Below, in pieces: positions 1 through 8,994 of a DNA stretch of 64,000 nucleotides. Under the pieces are notes generated by a model. That model was not told the origin of the DNA. It ran no database searches and saw nothing but the letters and a program-made list of their open reading frames with translations. The DNA is from Pseudomonas putida W15Oct28. Lineage in GTDB: Bacteria > Pseudomonadota > Gammaproteobacteria > Pseudomonadales > Pseudomonadaceae. A program made the translations under genes and the position numbers. Where the stretch lies: positions 1 through 64,000 of the forward strand of contig NZ_JENB01000004.1 in assembly GCF_000708715.2 (NCBI RefSeq). Reading direction: 5' to 3'. Numbering within the stretch: the first letter of the stretch is position 1; each line of letters begins with the position of its first letter.

Positions 1-145
1 CCCCTACCCCCCTTGGGCTATCGTCAGTCGGGCGCACACAACAACAAAACGCTCCGGCGTCCGCGCAACCGTGCCTGCCCTTTTGCTCAGCACACCGCGC
101 GGACCATGCCCATGGAGCCGGACCAGACTGTTAGGGACCTAACTA
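1..145. other. Upstream region of MFS gene
   Basis: No gene is visible here. The last bases before the transporter start contain a short palindrome TTAGGGACCTAA, whose AGGGA part may serve as ribosome binding site. No recognisable operator or RNA was seen. Confidence 0.4.
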
Positions 146-1444
146 ATGACAAGCAGCACCTACGCCGAAGCGCCTGCCGCGCCGGTCAACTCGCCCGCGC
201 GGGTAGCCACCGCCAGCTTCATCGGCACCGCCATCGAGTTCTACGACTTCTACGTGTACGCCACCGCTGCAGCCCTGGTGATTGGCCCGGTGTTCTTCCC
301 GTCCGGGTCGGGCACCGCGCAAATGCTGGCAGCCTTCCTCACCTTCGGCATCGCCTTTCTCGCCCGTCCGCTGGGTTCGGCGTTGTTCGGCCACTTTGGC
401 GACCGTATCGGCCGCAAATCGACCCTGGTCGCCTCGCTGCTGCTGATGGGTGTCTCCACCACGGCCATCGGCGTATTGCCGGGCTACGACAGCATTGGCG
501 TGTGGGCGCCGATCATCCTGTGCCTGCTGCGCTTTGGCCAAGGCCTGGGTCTGGGCGGTGAATGGGGTGGCGCGGCGCTGCTGGCCACCGAGAACGCCCC
601 CGAAGGCAAGCGCGCCTGGTTCGGCATGTTCCCACAGCTGGGCCCTTCGATCGGCTTTTTGGCCGCCAACGGCCTGTTCCTGACCCTGGCCCTGACGCTC
701 AGCGACGAGCAGTTCCGTGAATGGGGCTGGCGTATTCCGTTCCTGCTCAGTGCCGCGCTGGTGCTGGTGGGCCTGTATGTACGCCTGAAGCTCGAAGAAA
801 GCCCGGTGTTCGCCAAGGCTGTCGCCCGCCATGAGCGGGTGAAAATGCCAGTGGTCGAGCTGTTTTCCAACTACTGGGTACCCACCCTGCTGGGCGCTGC
901 GGCGATGGTGGTGTGCTACGCGCTGTTCTATATCTCTACGGTGTTCTCGCTGAGCTATGGCGTGACCACGCTGGGTTACAGCCGCGAAACATTCCTGGGC
1001 CTGCTGTGCTTCGCGGTGGTGTTCATGGCCCTGGCCACGCCACTGTCGGCCTGGCTCAGCGACCGTTACGGGCGCAAACCGGTGCTGATCGTCGGCGGCC
1101 TGCTGGCAGTAGCGTCGGGCTTTGCCATGGAGCCACTGCTGACCTCGGGCTCGACGACGGGTGTGGCGCTGTTCCTGGCCATCGAGCTGTTCCTGATGGG
1201 CGTGACCTTTGCGCCGATGGGGGCACTGCTGCCTGAACTGTTCCCTACCCACGTGCGTTATACCGGCGCTTCGGCGGCGTATAACCTGGGCGGGATTGTC
1301 GGGGCCTCGGCGGCACCGTTCTTTGCCCAGAAGCTGGTGAGCATGGGTGGCTTGAGCTGGGTGGGGGGCTATGTGTCGGTGGCAGCGGTGATCAGCCTGA
1401 TTGCCGTGCTGTGCCTGAAAGAGACCCGTAATACCGAGCTGTAA
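146..1444 (+). CDS. MFS transporter, metabolite:H+ symporter (MHS) family
   Basis: This is an inner-membrane secondary transporter of 432 residues with the hydrophobic pattern of twelve membrane helices. The family signature is clear: FIGTAIEFYDFYVY in helix 1, GHFGDRIGRKS in the loop 2-3 and a second copy SDRYGRKP in the loop 8-9. RFGQGLGLGGEWGGA in helix 4 is typical of the MHS branch that includes ProP, KgtP and ShiA. The substrate cannot be read from sequence; a small carboxylate or osmolyte is the usual type. It stands alone, followed by a REP element and the convergent purT. The start at ATG 146 fits the N-terminal hydrophilic tail of the family. Confidence 0.85.
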   Translation: MTSSTYAEAPAAPVNSPARVATASFIGTAIEFYDFYVYATAAALVIGPVFFPSGSGTAQMLAAFLTFGIAFLARPLGSALFGHFGDRIGRKSTLVASLLLMGVSTTAIGVLPGYDSIGVWAPIILCLLRFGQGLGLGGEWGGAALLATENAPEGKRAWFGMFPQLGPSIGFLAANGLFLTLALTLSDEQFREWGWRIPFLLSAALVLVGLYVRLKLEESPVFAKAVARHERVKMPVVELFSNYWVPTLLGAAAMVVCYALFYISTVFSLSYGVTTLGYSRETFLGLLCFAVVFMALATPLSAWLSDRYGRKPVLIVGGLLAVASGFAMEPLLTSGSTTGVALFLAIELFLMGVTFAPMGALLPELFPTHVRYTGASAAYNLGGIVGASAAPFFAQKLVSMGGLSWVGGYVSVAAVISLIAVLCLKETRNTEL

Positions 1445-1449
1445 GCAAT

Positions 1450-1539
1450 GGGGGCCGCTTTGCGGCCCTTCGCTGGCACGCCCGCTCCCACAACCCCTGT
1501 GGGAGCGGGCGTGCCAGCGAAGGGCTGCAACGCAGCCCC
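1450..1539. repeat. Paired REP palindrome between convergent genes
   Basis: Two arms of about 42 bases are near-perfect inverted copies around a short centre. They contain CACGCCCGCTCCCACA and its complement, flanked by GGGCCGC/GCAGCCC-type extensions. It lies between the convergent MFS and purT genes, so the RNA hairpin could act as a bidirectional terminator or mRNA stabiliser. The core matches the REP family known in P. putida. Confidence 0.8.
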
Positions 1540-1546
1540 AGTCGAA

Positions 1547-2728
1547 TCAGAACTCGACCTTGACCGCCTGCGAAGCGCGGGTCGCCTTGGCCCGCGCCAG
1601 CTCTACCGACTCGTCACGCGCCAGGCACACGCCCATGCGGCGGGTGCCGTTGATTTCCGGCTTGCCGAACAGGCGAATGGCAGTATCCGGCTCGCTCAGC
1701 GCTGCGCCCAGGTTGGCGAAGCTGGTCTGCTGCGACTGCCCTTCCGGCAGGATCACCGCCGAGGCCGACGGGCCAAACTGGCGCACCACCGGAATCGGCA
1801 GGCCGAGAATGGCACGGGCATGCAGGGCGAACTGCGACAGGTCCTGGGAAATCAGGGTGACCAGGCCGGTGTCATGCGGGCGCGGCGACACTTCGCTGAA
1901 CCACACCTGGTCGCCCTTCACGAACAGTTCCACGCCAAACAGGCCGCGACCGCCCAGGGCATCGGTGACTGCCTTGGCCACGCGCTGCGACTCGGCCAGC
2001 GCTTTCGGGCTCATGGCCTGCGGCTGCCACGACTCCTGATAGTCGCCCTTCTCCTGGCGGTGGCCAACCGGCTCCAGGAAGGTGGTACCGCCAACGTGGC
2101 GCACGGTCAGCAGGGTGATTTCGTATTCGAAGTCGATGAAGCCTTCGACAATCACCCGGCCCTTGCCGGCGCGGCCGCCTTCCTGGGCGTAGTCCCACGA
2201 CTTCTGCAGGTCGGCATCGCTGCGCAGCAGGCTCTGGCCTTTGCCCGACGAGCTCATCACCGGCTTGACCACGCACGGGTAACCGACATCGGCCACGGCC
2301 TTGGCGTAGTCTTCGTAGGTGTCGGCAAAGTGGTACGGCGAGGTCGGCAAGTCCAGCTCTTCGGCGGCCAGGCGGCGGATGCCTTCGCGGTTCATGGTCA
2401 GCTGCGTGGCGCGGGCAGTCGGCACCACGTTGAAACCTTCGTTTTCCAGCTCGACCAGGGTGGCGGTGGCGATGGCTTCGATTTCCGGCACGATGTAGTG
2501 CGGCTTCTCGGCCTCGATCACCGCGCGCAGGGCAACGCCATCGAGCATGTTGACCACGTGGCTGCGGTGCGCTACCTGCATGGCCGGGGCATTGGCGTAG
2601 CGGTCGACGGCGATCACTTCGACGCCCAGGCGCTGCAGCTCGATCACCACTTCCTTGCCCAACTCGCCACAGCCGCACAGCAGTACACGGGTCGCGGTAG
2701 GCGACAAGGGGGTTCCGATACGGGTCAT
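1547..2728 (-). CDS. purT: Formate-dependent phosphoribosylglycinamide formyltransferase 2 (PurT)
   Basis: PurT makes formyl-GAR from GAR, formate and ATP, the folate-independent version of the third step of purine synthesis. The 393-residue protein has the normal length. The N-terminus carries the nucleotide-binding stretch [12 protein letters not shown]; the middle has the ATP-grasp signature [14 protein letters not shown]; and the C-terminal half has [12 protein letters not shown] and [12 protein letters not shown]. The ATG start is preceded by GAGGACC. It is monocistronic and separated from the transporter by a REP element. Confidence 0.95.
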   Translation of the reverse strand: MTRIGTPLSPTATRVLLCGCGELGKEVVIELQRLGVEVIAVDRYANAPAMQVAHRSHVVNMLDGVALRAVIEAEKPHYIVPEIEAIATATLVELENEGFNVVPTARATQLTMNREGIRRLAAEELDLPTSPYHFADTYEDYAKAVADVGYPCVVKPVMSSSGKGQSLLRSDADLQKSWDYAQEGGRAGKGRVIVEGFIDFEYEITLLTVRHVGGTTFLEPVGHRQEKGDYQESWQPQAMSPKALAESQRVAKAVTDALGGRGLFGVELFVKGDQVWFSEVSPRPHDTGLVTLISQDLSQFALHARAILGLPIPVVRQFGPSASAVILPEGQSQQTSFANLGAALSEPDTAIRLFGKPEINGTRRMGVCLARDESVELARAKATRASQAVKVEF

Positions 2729-2804
2729 TTCAGGTCCTCGAAGGCGTCCGGGGCCGCGCCAGGCTGTGCGCCGCCCGCTGAAAAAGGACCACTATTCTAC
2801 ACCA

Positions 2805-3272
2805 TCAACCGGCCACGGCAGCCCGTCGGGCGCGAAATGCCATGGCCAGCCACACGGCCGTGACACCGGCGAACTTCGAGGCCATGGCGGTGCCGATCAC
2901 CGCTGGGGTCAGGGCGCCGATCATGCCGAAGAAGATGAAGGTATCCACCGGGATGCTCAGCGCCGAGCTTAGCCACAAGCGGTCGCGCAGCGGCCGACGG
3001 GTGATGCTGAACACCAGCCAATCGATCAGCTCGGAAATGAAGAACGCGGTAGCGCTGGCCAGGGCGATGGCCGGTTCCGAGGTGACATAGGACAGCACCA
3101 GGGCCACCAGCATGGCAACCAGGGCGCCATGGCCGAAGCGGGTCTGCACCATGTCGCGCAGAATGAACACCAGGCCGCCCCAGGCGGACCAGATGATGTC
3201 CAGGTGCGGGGCGCTGGAAAAGGCGTAGTTGATCAGCACTACGCTGCTGATGTAGGCAATCAGATAGAACAT
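2805..3272 (-). CDS. VUT family protein (YhhQ/DUF165-like membrane protein)
   Basis: This 155-residue protein has about four to five membrane segments. It resembles the VUT (DUF165) family, whose best-known member YhhQ takes up queuosine precursors. Visible family features are polar residues within helices (ATAFFISELIDWLVFS), a short cytoplasmic RRPLRDRLW segment and the STP-like SIPVDTFIFFG helix. The family assignment is good. A queuosine-precursor role is only inferred, because this short Pseudomonas version diverges from YhhQ. The gene is transcribed toward purT and has REP elements upstream. Confidence 0.7.
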   Translation of the reverse strand: MFYLIAYISSVVLINYAFSSAPHLDIIWSAWGGLVFILRDMVQTRFGHGALVAMLVALVLSYVTSEPAIALASATAFFISELIDWLVFSITRRPLRDRLWLSSALSIPVDTFIFFGMIGALTPAVIGTAMASKFAGVTAVWLAMAFRARRAAVAG

Positions 3273-3312
3273 GGCGGGTCGTCTGTGGGCAAGCCGTACA
3301 GATTACCGCTGG

Positions 3313-3462
3313 CTTCTTCGCGGGTAAACCCGCTCCCACAGGTAGGGTGACAACTGCTGGCTTTACACCATCCCTGTGGGAGCGGGCATGCCCGCGAACA
3401 CCGGCGCAGCCGGTGCCATCCACCGCGTCGCCTGATTCGCGGGCATGCCCGCTCCCACAGGG
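3313..3462. repeat. REP cluster (three palindromic units)
   Basis: Three copies of the CGCGGGNNNNCCCGCTCCCACA unit lie in alternating orientation in about 150 bases. The first is CTTCTTCGCGGGTAAACCCG, the classic P. putida REP form. The second and third flank a small ACCGGCGCAGCCGGT hairpin. The cluster fills the gap between the VUT gene and the downstream DUF1289 gene. Confidence 0.8.
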
Positions 3463-3473
3463 TCTGCGTCAAC

Positions 3474-3659
3474 CTACAGGATAAGGCCGGCTTCTACTGC
3501 TCGCTCATGGCACAGTTTCAACACCGCCCGGCGCTCCATCCGCCCCCAGCGGCCAATCTCCGCCACGGTACGCTGGCACCCGGTGCAGATGTCCTGCTCA
3601 TCCAGCGCGCAGATGCTCACGCATGGCGAGGCCACCGGACGCTCTACTACATTACTCAT
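3474..3659 (-). CDS. DUF1289 domain-containing protein
   Basis: This is a small protein of 61 residues with the DUF1289 signature: [10 protein letters not shown], then the spaced cysteines of DICTGCQRT, then EIGRW and a basic C-terminal helix. The cysteines suggest a metal or Fe-S site, but no function is established. I chose the ATG at 3659, since a longer upstream reading only extends into the neighbouring gene. Its start overlaps the last eight bases of the gamma-carbonic anhydrase gene, so the two are very likely translationally coupled. Confidence 0.8.
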   Translation of the reverse strand: MSNVVERPVASPCVSICALDEQDICTGCQRTVAEIGRWGRMERRAVLKLCHERAVEAGLIL

Positions 3660-4176
3660 CATCAACCACCAGCTCCTGCGCATAACGCTGGGCATTGTGC
3701 ACGTAATGCGCGGCACTGGCTTCAAGCATGCGCTTCTGCTGCTCGGTCAATTCACGTACGACCTTGCCGGGCGAGCCGACCACCAGCGAACCGTCGGGGA
3801 TTTCCTTGCCCTCGGCGATCAGGGCATTGGCGCCGATGATGCAGTGCTTGCCAATGCGCGCGCCGTTGAGGATCACGGCATTGATACCGACCAGGCTGTA
3901 GTCGCCCACCGTGCAGCCATGCAGCATGGCGTTGTGACCAACGGTGACGCCCTTGCCCAGGGTCAGCGGCGAGCCCATGTCGGTGTGCATCACCGTGCCA
4001 TCCTGCACGTTGCTGCCTTCGCCGATATCGATCAGCTCGTTATCGCCGCGCAGCACCGCGCCAAACCACACACTGGCATTGGCCTGCAGGCGCACGTTGC
4101 CGATCAGCGTGGCGTTGGGTGCGGCCCAACTGGTGGGGTGGCTTTCGACCCGCAGGTCGCCCAGGCGGTATTTCAT
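3652..4176 (-). CDS. Gamma-carbonic anhydrase family protein (left-handed beta helix)
   Basis: The 174-residue protein is built from hexapeptide repeats that form a left-handed beta helix, for example [20 protein letters not shown] and the following NVQDGTVMH. The three zinc-ligand histidines of the gamma-CA family appear to be present ([13 protein letters not shown]). Relatives are PaaY, YrdA and CaiE. Many bacterial members have weak or no carbonic anhydrase activity, so the reaction is uncertain. It is followed by, and overlaps, the DUF1289 gene. Confidence 0.88.
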   Translation of the reverse strand: MKYRLGDLRVESHPTSWAAPNATLIGNVRLQANASVWFGAVLRGDNELIDIGEGSNVQDGTVMHTDMGSPLTLGKGVTVGHNAMLHGCTVGDYSLVGINAVILNGARIGKHCIIGANALIAEGKEIPDGSLVVGSPGKVVRELTEQQKRMLEASAAHYVHNAQRYAQELVVDDE

Positions 4177-4220
4177 GCATGCTCCTCAGGCTGGAACGCA
4201 GACGGCGGGGTAGGCCCCGC

Positions 4221-4820
4221 TCAGTTTTCGATGTAACGCTCAGGGGGCTGGTGCAGGCTGATGCCGGCATCGAACAGCACGTTGACCAGTTCGACGATCA
4301 TGATCGCCGACAACCCCCAGATCTTGTATTCGCCATAGCGGTAGCTGGGCACGTACCAGCTGCGCCCCTGGTAATCGATACGGTGGGTATGGTCGCGCGG
4401 GTCCTGGCGGAAGAATTCCAGCGGCACGGTGAATACTGCCGCGATTTCGGCATCGTTGGCGCGGTATTCGACGAAGTCGGGAATAAGCCCGACGAATGGC
4501 GTCACTTTAAGGCCGTGCAGTGAAATCAGCGGGCTGAGCGGGCCTATCACTTCCACCAGCCCGGGTGGCAGGCCGATTTCTTCTTCGGCTTCACGCAGGG
4601 CGGTAAACACCAGGTCCGGGTCTTCCGGGTCGCGTCGGCCACCGGGAAAGGCCACTTCGCCACCGTGGGTGGACAAGCCCTTGGCACGCAGGGTCAGGAC
4701 CAGTTCGGGCGCTTCGCTGCGGGTAATGGGCAAAAGGACCGCCGCTTCGGGGAACCGCCGGTCGGTTTCCAGTGATGCGGGTTGGTGATTGCTCATTCGG
4801 CGAAGTAGCTCGTCCAGCAT
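4221..4820 (-). CDS. Nudix hydrolase, CoA pyrophosphatase-like (NudL/YeaB)
   Basis: This 199-residue protein carries the Nudix box GGRRDPEDPDLVFTALREAEEEIGL together with the upstream STHGGEVAFPGG stretch typical of the CoA pyrophosphatase group. That group hydrolyses CoA to 4'-phosphopantetheine and 3',5'-ADP. The start MLDELLRRM at 4820 was chosen because homologues begin near here and the longer frame runs into low-complexity arginine-rich sequence overlapping the divergent gene. It is divergent from a second Nudix gene with about 127 bases between starts. Confidence 0.85.
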   Translation of the reverse strand: MLDELLRRMSNHQPASLETDRRFPEAAVLLPITRSEAPELVLTLRAKGLSTHGGEVAFPGGRRDPEDPDLVFTALREAEEEIGLPPGLVEVIGPLSPLISLHGLKVTPFVGLIPDFVEYRANDAEIAAVFTVPLEFFRQDPRDHTHRIDYQGRSWYVPSYRYGEYKIWGLSAIMIVELVNVLFDAGISLHQPPERYIEN

Positions 4821-4947
4821 TGCGCACGCTCGTATCCAAGGCCTGCCTTGCATGATGCACCAAAGCCGCGAAGCACCCAAGCCCCTGCGCTTGCGGCGGC
4901 CCTGCCGGCGCGCCAAGATAGCCTTGAACAAAAGGAACGAACCTCAC

Positions 4948-5505
4948 ATGAAATTCTGCAGCGCGTGCGGCCAGCCGGTCACTCAGCGGATTCCCGAGGG
5001 CGATAGCCGCCTGCGGTTTGTCTGCGAGTCTTGCCAGACCATCCATTACCAGAACCCCAACATCGTCGCCGGCGTGCTACCGACCTGGGGCAGCCAGGTG
5101 CTGCTGTGCCGGCGTGCCATCGAGCCACGGCGCGGCTTCTGGACCCTGCCCGCCGGTTTCATGGAGAACGGCGAAACCCTCGACCAGGCCGCCCGTCGCG
5201 AAACCGTCGAGGAAGCCTGCGCCCGGGTCGGGCCGATGAGCCTGTACCAGCTGTTCGATTTGCCGCACATCGACCAGGTGCATGTGTTCTTCCGCGCAGA
5301 GCTGGCGGACCTGGCGTTTGATGTGGGTGTCGAAAGCCTGGAAGTGCGGTTGTTCGAACAACATGAGATACCGTGGGGCGAGCTGGCTTTCCGCACCGTC
5401 ACACGCACACTAGAATGCTACTATCGCGACCGCATCGGGCAGCACTACCCCATAGGCCATGAGTACCTGCCGCCGATGAACGTCTCGACCTCGACCTCTA
5501 CTTAG
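4948..5505 (+). CDS. Nudix hydrolase with N-terminal zinc ribbon
   Basis: The 185-residue protein begins with a zinc ribbon, CSAC at residues 4-7 paired with CESC, followed by the conserved HYQNPN segment. The Nudix box spans GFMENGETLDQAARRETVEEACA. This NudC-like arrangement suggests a nucleotide or ADP-ribose type pyrophosphatase, but the substrate is not readable. The ATG at 4948 follows AAAAGGAACGAACCTCAC and puts the zinc ribbon at the very N-terminus. It probably forms an operon with the L,D-transpeptidase 25 bases downstream. Confidence 0.87.
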   Translation: MKFCSACGQPVTQRIPEGDSRLRFVCESCQTIHYQNPNIVAGVLPTWGSQVLLCRRAIEPRRGFWTLPAGFMENGETLDQAARRETVEEACARVGPMSLYQLFDLPHIDQVHVFFRAELADLAFDVGVESLEVRLFEQHEIPWGELAFRTVTRTLECYYRDRIGQHYPIGHEYLPPMNVSTSTST

Positions 5506-5530
5506 AAGAAGCCTTCAGGGATACCGTTAC

Positions 5531-6085
5531 ATGCGCTGGTTGCTTGCCCTTTTCTGCCTTTGCGTTACTTCGGTGTCCCAGGCGGCTTTCACCGAGACCA
5601 TCATCCGCAAGCCCGTGCCGGCAGCGCAAACGCCGTCGCCTTCGCAGCGGGCGATGCAGCCGCTGATCGACAAGGTGCTGGTGATCAAGTCCGAGCGGCG
5701 CCTGCAGCTGATCAGCCGCGGCGAGCCGCTGAAAACCTACCGCATTTCCCTGGGCAAGCAACCGAAGGGCGCCAAGGAACGCGAAGGCGACAAGAAAACC
5801 CCTGAGGGTTTGTACTGGCTGGACTGGCGCAAGCAAAGCGACCGCTTCAACCTGGCCATGCACATCAACTACCCGAACATCAGCGACGCCGCCCGCGCCA
5901 CCCGTGAAGGGGTGAGTGCCGGCAGCATGATCATGATCCATGGCACGCCGATCAACGACGAGTACCCGGAGTGGTACTTCCATACCCTGGACTGGACCGA
6001 TGGGTGTATTGCCATGCGCAACCATGACATGCAGGAAGTGTGGGAACTGGTGCGCGATGGCACGCTGATCGAAATCCGCCCCTAA
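5531..6085 (+). CDS. L,D-transpeptidase family protein (YkuD domain)
   Basis: This periplasmic protein of 184 residues has a signal peptide (MRWLLALFCLCVTSVSQA). Its YkuD domain has the catalytic pattern MIHGTP ... WTDGCIAMRNHDM, where the cysteine of DGCIAM is the nucleophile. YkuD enzymes make 3-3 peptidoglycan crosslinks or attach proteins to the wall. The short form and the WTDGCI variant of the usual SHGC motif place it in the YafK/ErfK-like side group, whose members can also cleave links. The exact activity is uncertain. Confidence 0.85.
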   Translation: MRWLLALFCLCVTSVSQAAFTETIIRKPVPAAQTPSPSQRAMQPLIDKVLVIKSERRLQLISRGEPLKTYRISLGKQPKGAKEREGDKKTPEGLYWLDWRKQSDRFNLAMHINYPNISDAARATREGVSAGSMIMIHGTPINDEYPEWYFHTLDWTDGCIAMRNHDMQEVWELVRDGTLIEIRP

Positions 6086-6123
6086 GGCTTGTAGCGCCTA
6101 GCTCCGGGCCGGAACACGGTCTC

Positions 6124-6256
6124 CTGTGGGAGCGGCCTTGCCGGGGCGCCGGACCGGTCGGAAAGGGCCGCAGGGCGGCCCCCGGAGTTCGGAGTTTGTA
6201 CATCAATTGCCGGGGCCGCTCTGCGGCCCTTTCGCGACACGAGGCCGCTCCCACAG
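6124..6256. repeat. Paired REP element after T2SS operon
   Basis: An inverted pair (CTGTGGGAGCGGCCTTG ... GAGGCCGCTCCCACAG) with inner arms rich in GGGCCGC repeats lies between the convergent L,D-transpeptidase and gspN. It probably forms the 3' hairpin for both transcripts. Confidence 0.75.
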
Positions 6257-6257
6257 C

Positions 6258-6917
6258 TTACCAGCGCAGGTCGCGTTGCCCAGACAGCGCCTGTGGCCCA
6301 AGCCACTGCGCGCCCCGCAGCAAGGGCGTCAACGCCGCCTCCGGTTGCAGCTCGAACACCACCTGGGCCTGCCGACCTGGCAGGCCAGCCTCCACGGCCA
6401 ACTGATGCTGCCCCTGCTGCGCCAGTTGGCCACGCAGGCGCCAGCCACTGCGGCAGTCCATTTCCAACCAGCCCTGCCCCAGGCCCAGCGACCATGGCTC
6501 GCTCAGCGCCAGGTCGCTTACCGTTACACGGCCTTCGCTGCCCAGGCATTGGCGCCCTGCCCCCTGAATGCGAACTGCGCCCTGCCACAGCCCGGCCAGG
6601 CGGTAATCCGTGGCCACCGTCGCCTGGGCGCCCATCGCCGTTGCCTCCAGCCGCCAGCGCCACGGCCAGCCTTCGGCGCGCAACTGCCAGGCCTGCCCCT
6701 GAAACCCCAACTGCGCAGCTGCCTGCAAGCGCCAAGGCTGCACCGACCAGCGCAGAGGCCCCACCGGCCCCAGCTGTTGCGCCTGGCCCTGCCACAGGCT
6801 GCCACTGGCATCACGCACCGGCAGACCTGCCCCGCGAGCCACCCAGGCGGCGGGAAGCTCAACGAGCAGGGTCAGGCCGAAAACCAGCAACACCCACGCC
6901 GCACCTTTACGGCTCAT
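6258..6917 (-). CDS. gspN: Type II secretion system protein N (GspN)
   Basis: This is the last gene of the T2SS operon. The 219-residue protein begins with one N-terminal membrane segment (AAWVLLVFGLTLLVELPAAWV) and continues as a beta-rich periplasmic domain with the SGSLWQGQAQQL motif typical of GspN. GspN is present in only some type II systems; the classical P. aeruginosa Xcp set lacks it. The start at 6917 overlaps the gspM stop by four bases, so translation is coupled. Confidence 0.85.
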   Translation of the reverse strand: MSRKGAAWVLLVFGLTLLVELPAAWVARGAGLPVRDASGSLWQGQAQQLGPVGPLRWSVQPWRLQAAAQLGFQGQAWQLRAEGWPWRWRLEATAMGAQATVATDYRLAGLWQGAVRIQGAGRQCLGSEGRVTVSDLALSEPWSLGLGQGWLEMDCRSGWRLRGQLAQQGQHQLAVEAGLPGRQAQVVFELQPEAALTPLLRGAQWLGPQALSGQRDLRW

Positions 6918-7300
6918 GGCTGCACCACCAGGTCGAAGCGCAATGCCTTGCCATCCTGTTCCAGCCCCCATTGCAGCGGCGTTGCGCCCTCTTCATGCAG
7001 GGACTGCAACCAGCCTTGCAGTACCCGCTCATCGGCCACCTGGCCACGCAATTGCCAGGCCTTGCCTTGCACATCGACCTCGGCCAATGCGACCCGCCGC
7101 GCCTCGGCCGACTGCTTCAGGCGCTCCAGGCTCAAGCCCGTGCCGCCACGCAGGCTTGCGGCTTGCTCAGCCAGCCCCCGCCACTGGCTGAGCTCGCGCC
7201 ATTGCGCCAGGCCCTCGCGCAGGGCCAGAACAGTAAGCAACAAAGTAATCAGCAACCAGGCGAACTTCAGCCGATGACGCTGCATCCAGTCCCGGTTCAT
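6914..7300 (-). CDS. gspM: Type II secretion system protein M (GspM)
   Basis: GspM belongs to the inner-membrane assembly platform and partners with GspL. The 128-residue protein has a short cytoplasmic tail, one membrane helix (LKFAWLLITLLLTVLALREGL) and a small ferredoxin-like periplasmic domain. It is shorter than the usual 150-170 residues. Both ends overlap neighbours by four bases (gspL upstream, gspN downstream). Identity rests on position and topology more than on motifs. Confidence 0.82.
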   Translation of the reverse strand: MNRDWMQRHRLKFAWLLITLLLTVLALREGLAQWRELSQWRGLAEQAASLRGGTGLSLERLKQSAEARRVALAEVDVQGKAWQLRGQVADERVLQGWLQSLHEEGATPLQWGLEQDGKALRFDLVVQP

Positions 7301-8373
7301 GCGGCGGCTCCCAAGTCGAACACCACTTCGCCACCTTGTACCTGTACAGCAGCACCGGCAGCGTTGGCCATGTCTTGCCAGGGCGGCGTGGCGCCGTCGC
7401 CCTCTAGCCGCAGGTGCCAGCGCTGGCCATCGAAGCGCACTGCTTGCAGACGCCAGCCGGGGTGATCATGCAGCCAGGCCTGCAAAGCTGCCTGCAGGTC
7501 TTCGAGCTGGCGAGTGCGTAATTGCTGTTGAAGCTCGCTTTCGCGCAGGCGTTTGAGGGCCTGCGCGGCGTGCCGTGGGCTGGCTTGCTCGCCCGTCACG
7601 GCAAACACCTGGGCGCGCCAGAGCTGTGCCTGGCGCCATTGCTGGCTCAGCCACAGCCCGCCCCAGACTGCCGCCAGTACCAGGCAGGCTGCCAGCAGTC
7701 GTTGCTGTGGGCGTGAAACGACGGGCAACGAAGGTGCCTTGCGAGCGCGCTCGAACAGGCCGGGTATCGTGTCGAGTGGCGCCAGCGCGCTTGGCCAGTC
7801 GCCACTCAGCGGCAGGCTTTGCAGGTGTGCCCAAGGTTGCTGCGGCACCTCACCCAGCGCTTGCGGCCATGCCAGCCAATGCTCCTGTTCGTCCTCGGCC
7901 AGCCCTTTGTACAAGGACATGCCGGGCGTGCGCTGCCAATGCCAGGCAGTGCCTGCCTCAAGCCCCGGCAGCAACTGCAACTCCGCCCAGCAACGCTCTA
8001 CCTGCCAGCCCCATGCAGCACACTGCCCGCGCCAGTCGTCCAGTTGCTGGCGCGCCACCACCAGCAAGCGAAGGTGCCCGGGCTGACGGGCCAGACAGGC
8101 GCAGGTCACCTCGTCCGGCGTTTGCAGCAAGCGGTCTTCGAGCAGCAACGGCCACTCCTCTCGCTTGAGCCCGGGTGGGGCAGGCACGTGGAAGACGCTA
8201 CAGGCCTCGGCAGGCAGAACAAGGGCAACCCGGGTTTGCAGGTTAGCCGGTGGCTCACCCTGCCCCTGGCGTTGCACGATGCCGCCCTCGGCCAGCGCCC
8301 AGTGCCAGACAACACCCGGGCGCAGCAACAACCACGTTTGAGCAGGTGCACGCTGTCGCCATTCAAATTTCAT
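7297..8373 (-). CDS. gspL: Type II secretion system protein L (GspL)
   Basis: GspL couples the ATPase GspE to the inner-membrane platform. The 358-residue protein has the expected order: a cytoplasmic actin-like region (about residues 1-235), one membrane helix (LLAACLVLAAVWGGLWL) and a periplasmic ferredoxin-like domain preceded by a coiled stretch rich in Arg, Gln and Leu. I start at ATG 8373, which overlaps the gspJ stop by four bases. Sequence motifs are weak in this family, so the call leans on topology and gene order. Confidence 0.85.
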   Translation of the reverse strand: MKFEWRQRAPAQTWLLLRPGVVWHWALAEGGIVQRQGQGEPPANLQTRVALVLPAEACSVFHVPAPPGLKREEWPLLLEDRLLQTPDEVTCACLARQPGHLRLLVVARQQLDDWRGQCAAWGWQVERCWAELQLLPGLEAGTAWHWQRTPGMSLYKGLAEDEQEHWLAWPQALGEVPQQPWAHLQSLPLSGDWPSALAPLDTIPGLFERARKAPSLPVVSRPQQRLLAACLVLAAVWGGLWLSQQWRQAQLWRAQVFAVTGEQASPRHAAQALKRLRESELQQQLRTRQLEDLQAALQAWLHDHPGWRLQAVRFDGQRWHLRLEGDGATPPWQDMANAAGAAVQVQGGEVVFDLGAAA

Positions 8374-8960
8374 GAGCGCCCCCACGGGAGGGCGAAGGTG
8401 CAGACATAGGGTGCTCCATCACGCTGCAGTTCCAGGCGCACACCACGGCCGGGGTGTGCAGGTTGGTCAGAAGGCCAGGCCAGCCACTGGCCGCCCTGGT
8501 AATAAAGAACGTTCATGGCGCCGACCCGGTCGAGCCGCTCACGCTGGACCCAGCGCGGCGCGGCGGCGGCGTACAGGTCAGCCGAGCTTTCCAGCAGCAG
8601 GCGCTGCTCACGGGCCTCGAAGCGCAGGCGCTGGCGTTGCAGCCGCGAGCCGCCTTCGGCCTCCGGCAGGCCGGTGGTGGCAACCCACTGCAATTGGTGG
8701 CTTGCCGGTTGCCAGTCCAGCCAGCGGCTGGCCAGGGGCAGGCGCTGGTCGTAGACGCGGCGCAGCACCGGGCTGTCGAAACGACGCTCAAGGGCCAGGC
8801 AGAAGTCCAGCACCGAGGTTTCCTGGGTGGTCACTTGCAGGCGTTCGCGCACTTTCATCCAGCCATTGACCAACGCAGCGAGCATGATGCCGAGCAAGAC
8901 AGTCAGGGCCAGGGCGACCATCAGTTCGATCAGGGTCAGGCCTGCCTGGCGGCTTTTCAT
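8370..8960 (-). CDS. gspJ: Type II secretion system minor pseudopilin J (GspJ)
   Basis: This pseudopilin of 196 residues belongs to the tip complex with GspI and GspK. Its N-terminus MKSRQAGLTLIELMVALA has the prepilin peptidase cleavage site after Gly with Glu at position +5, followed by the hydrophobic helix. The start at 8960 places this leader correctly. Unlike the other junctions in the operon, about 150 bases holding a REP element separate gspJ from gspI. Confidence 0.9.
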   Translation of the reverse strand: MKSRQAGLTLIELMVALALTVLLGIMLAALVNGWMKVRERLQVTTQETSVLDFCLALERRFDSPVLRRVYDQRLPLASRWLDWQPASHQLQWVATTGLPEAEGGSRLQRQRLRFEAREQRLLLESSADLYAAAAPRWVQRERLDRVGAMNVLYYQGGQWLAWPSDQPAHPGRGVRLELQRDGAPYVCTFALPWGRS

Positions 8961-8994
8961 GGGCCGTACTCTTTGCTGCTGGAGACACTTCCCC

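Noticed and set aside
13..561. Long plus-strand frame overlapping the MFS transporter start
   Set aside because: It is Arg/His/Pro-rich, has no recognisable motifs and lies out of frame over a clear transporter gene.
4861..4948. Extended N-terminus for the two Nudix genes
   Set aside because: Both longer readings overlap each other and are basic and low-complexity; the shorter starts have the expected domain beginning.
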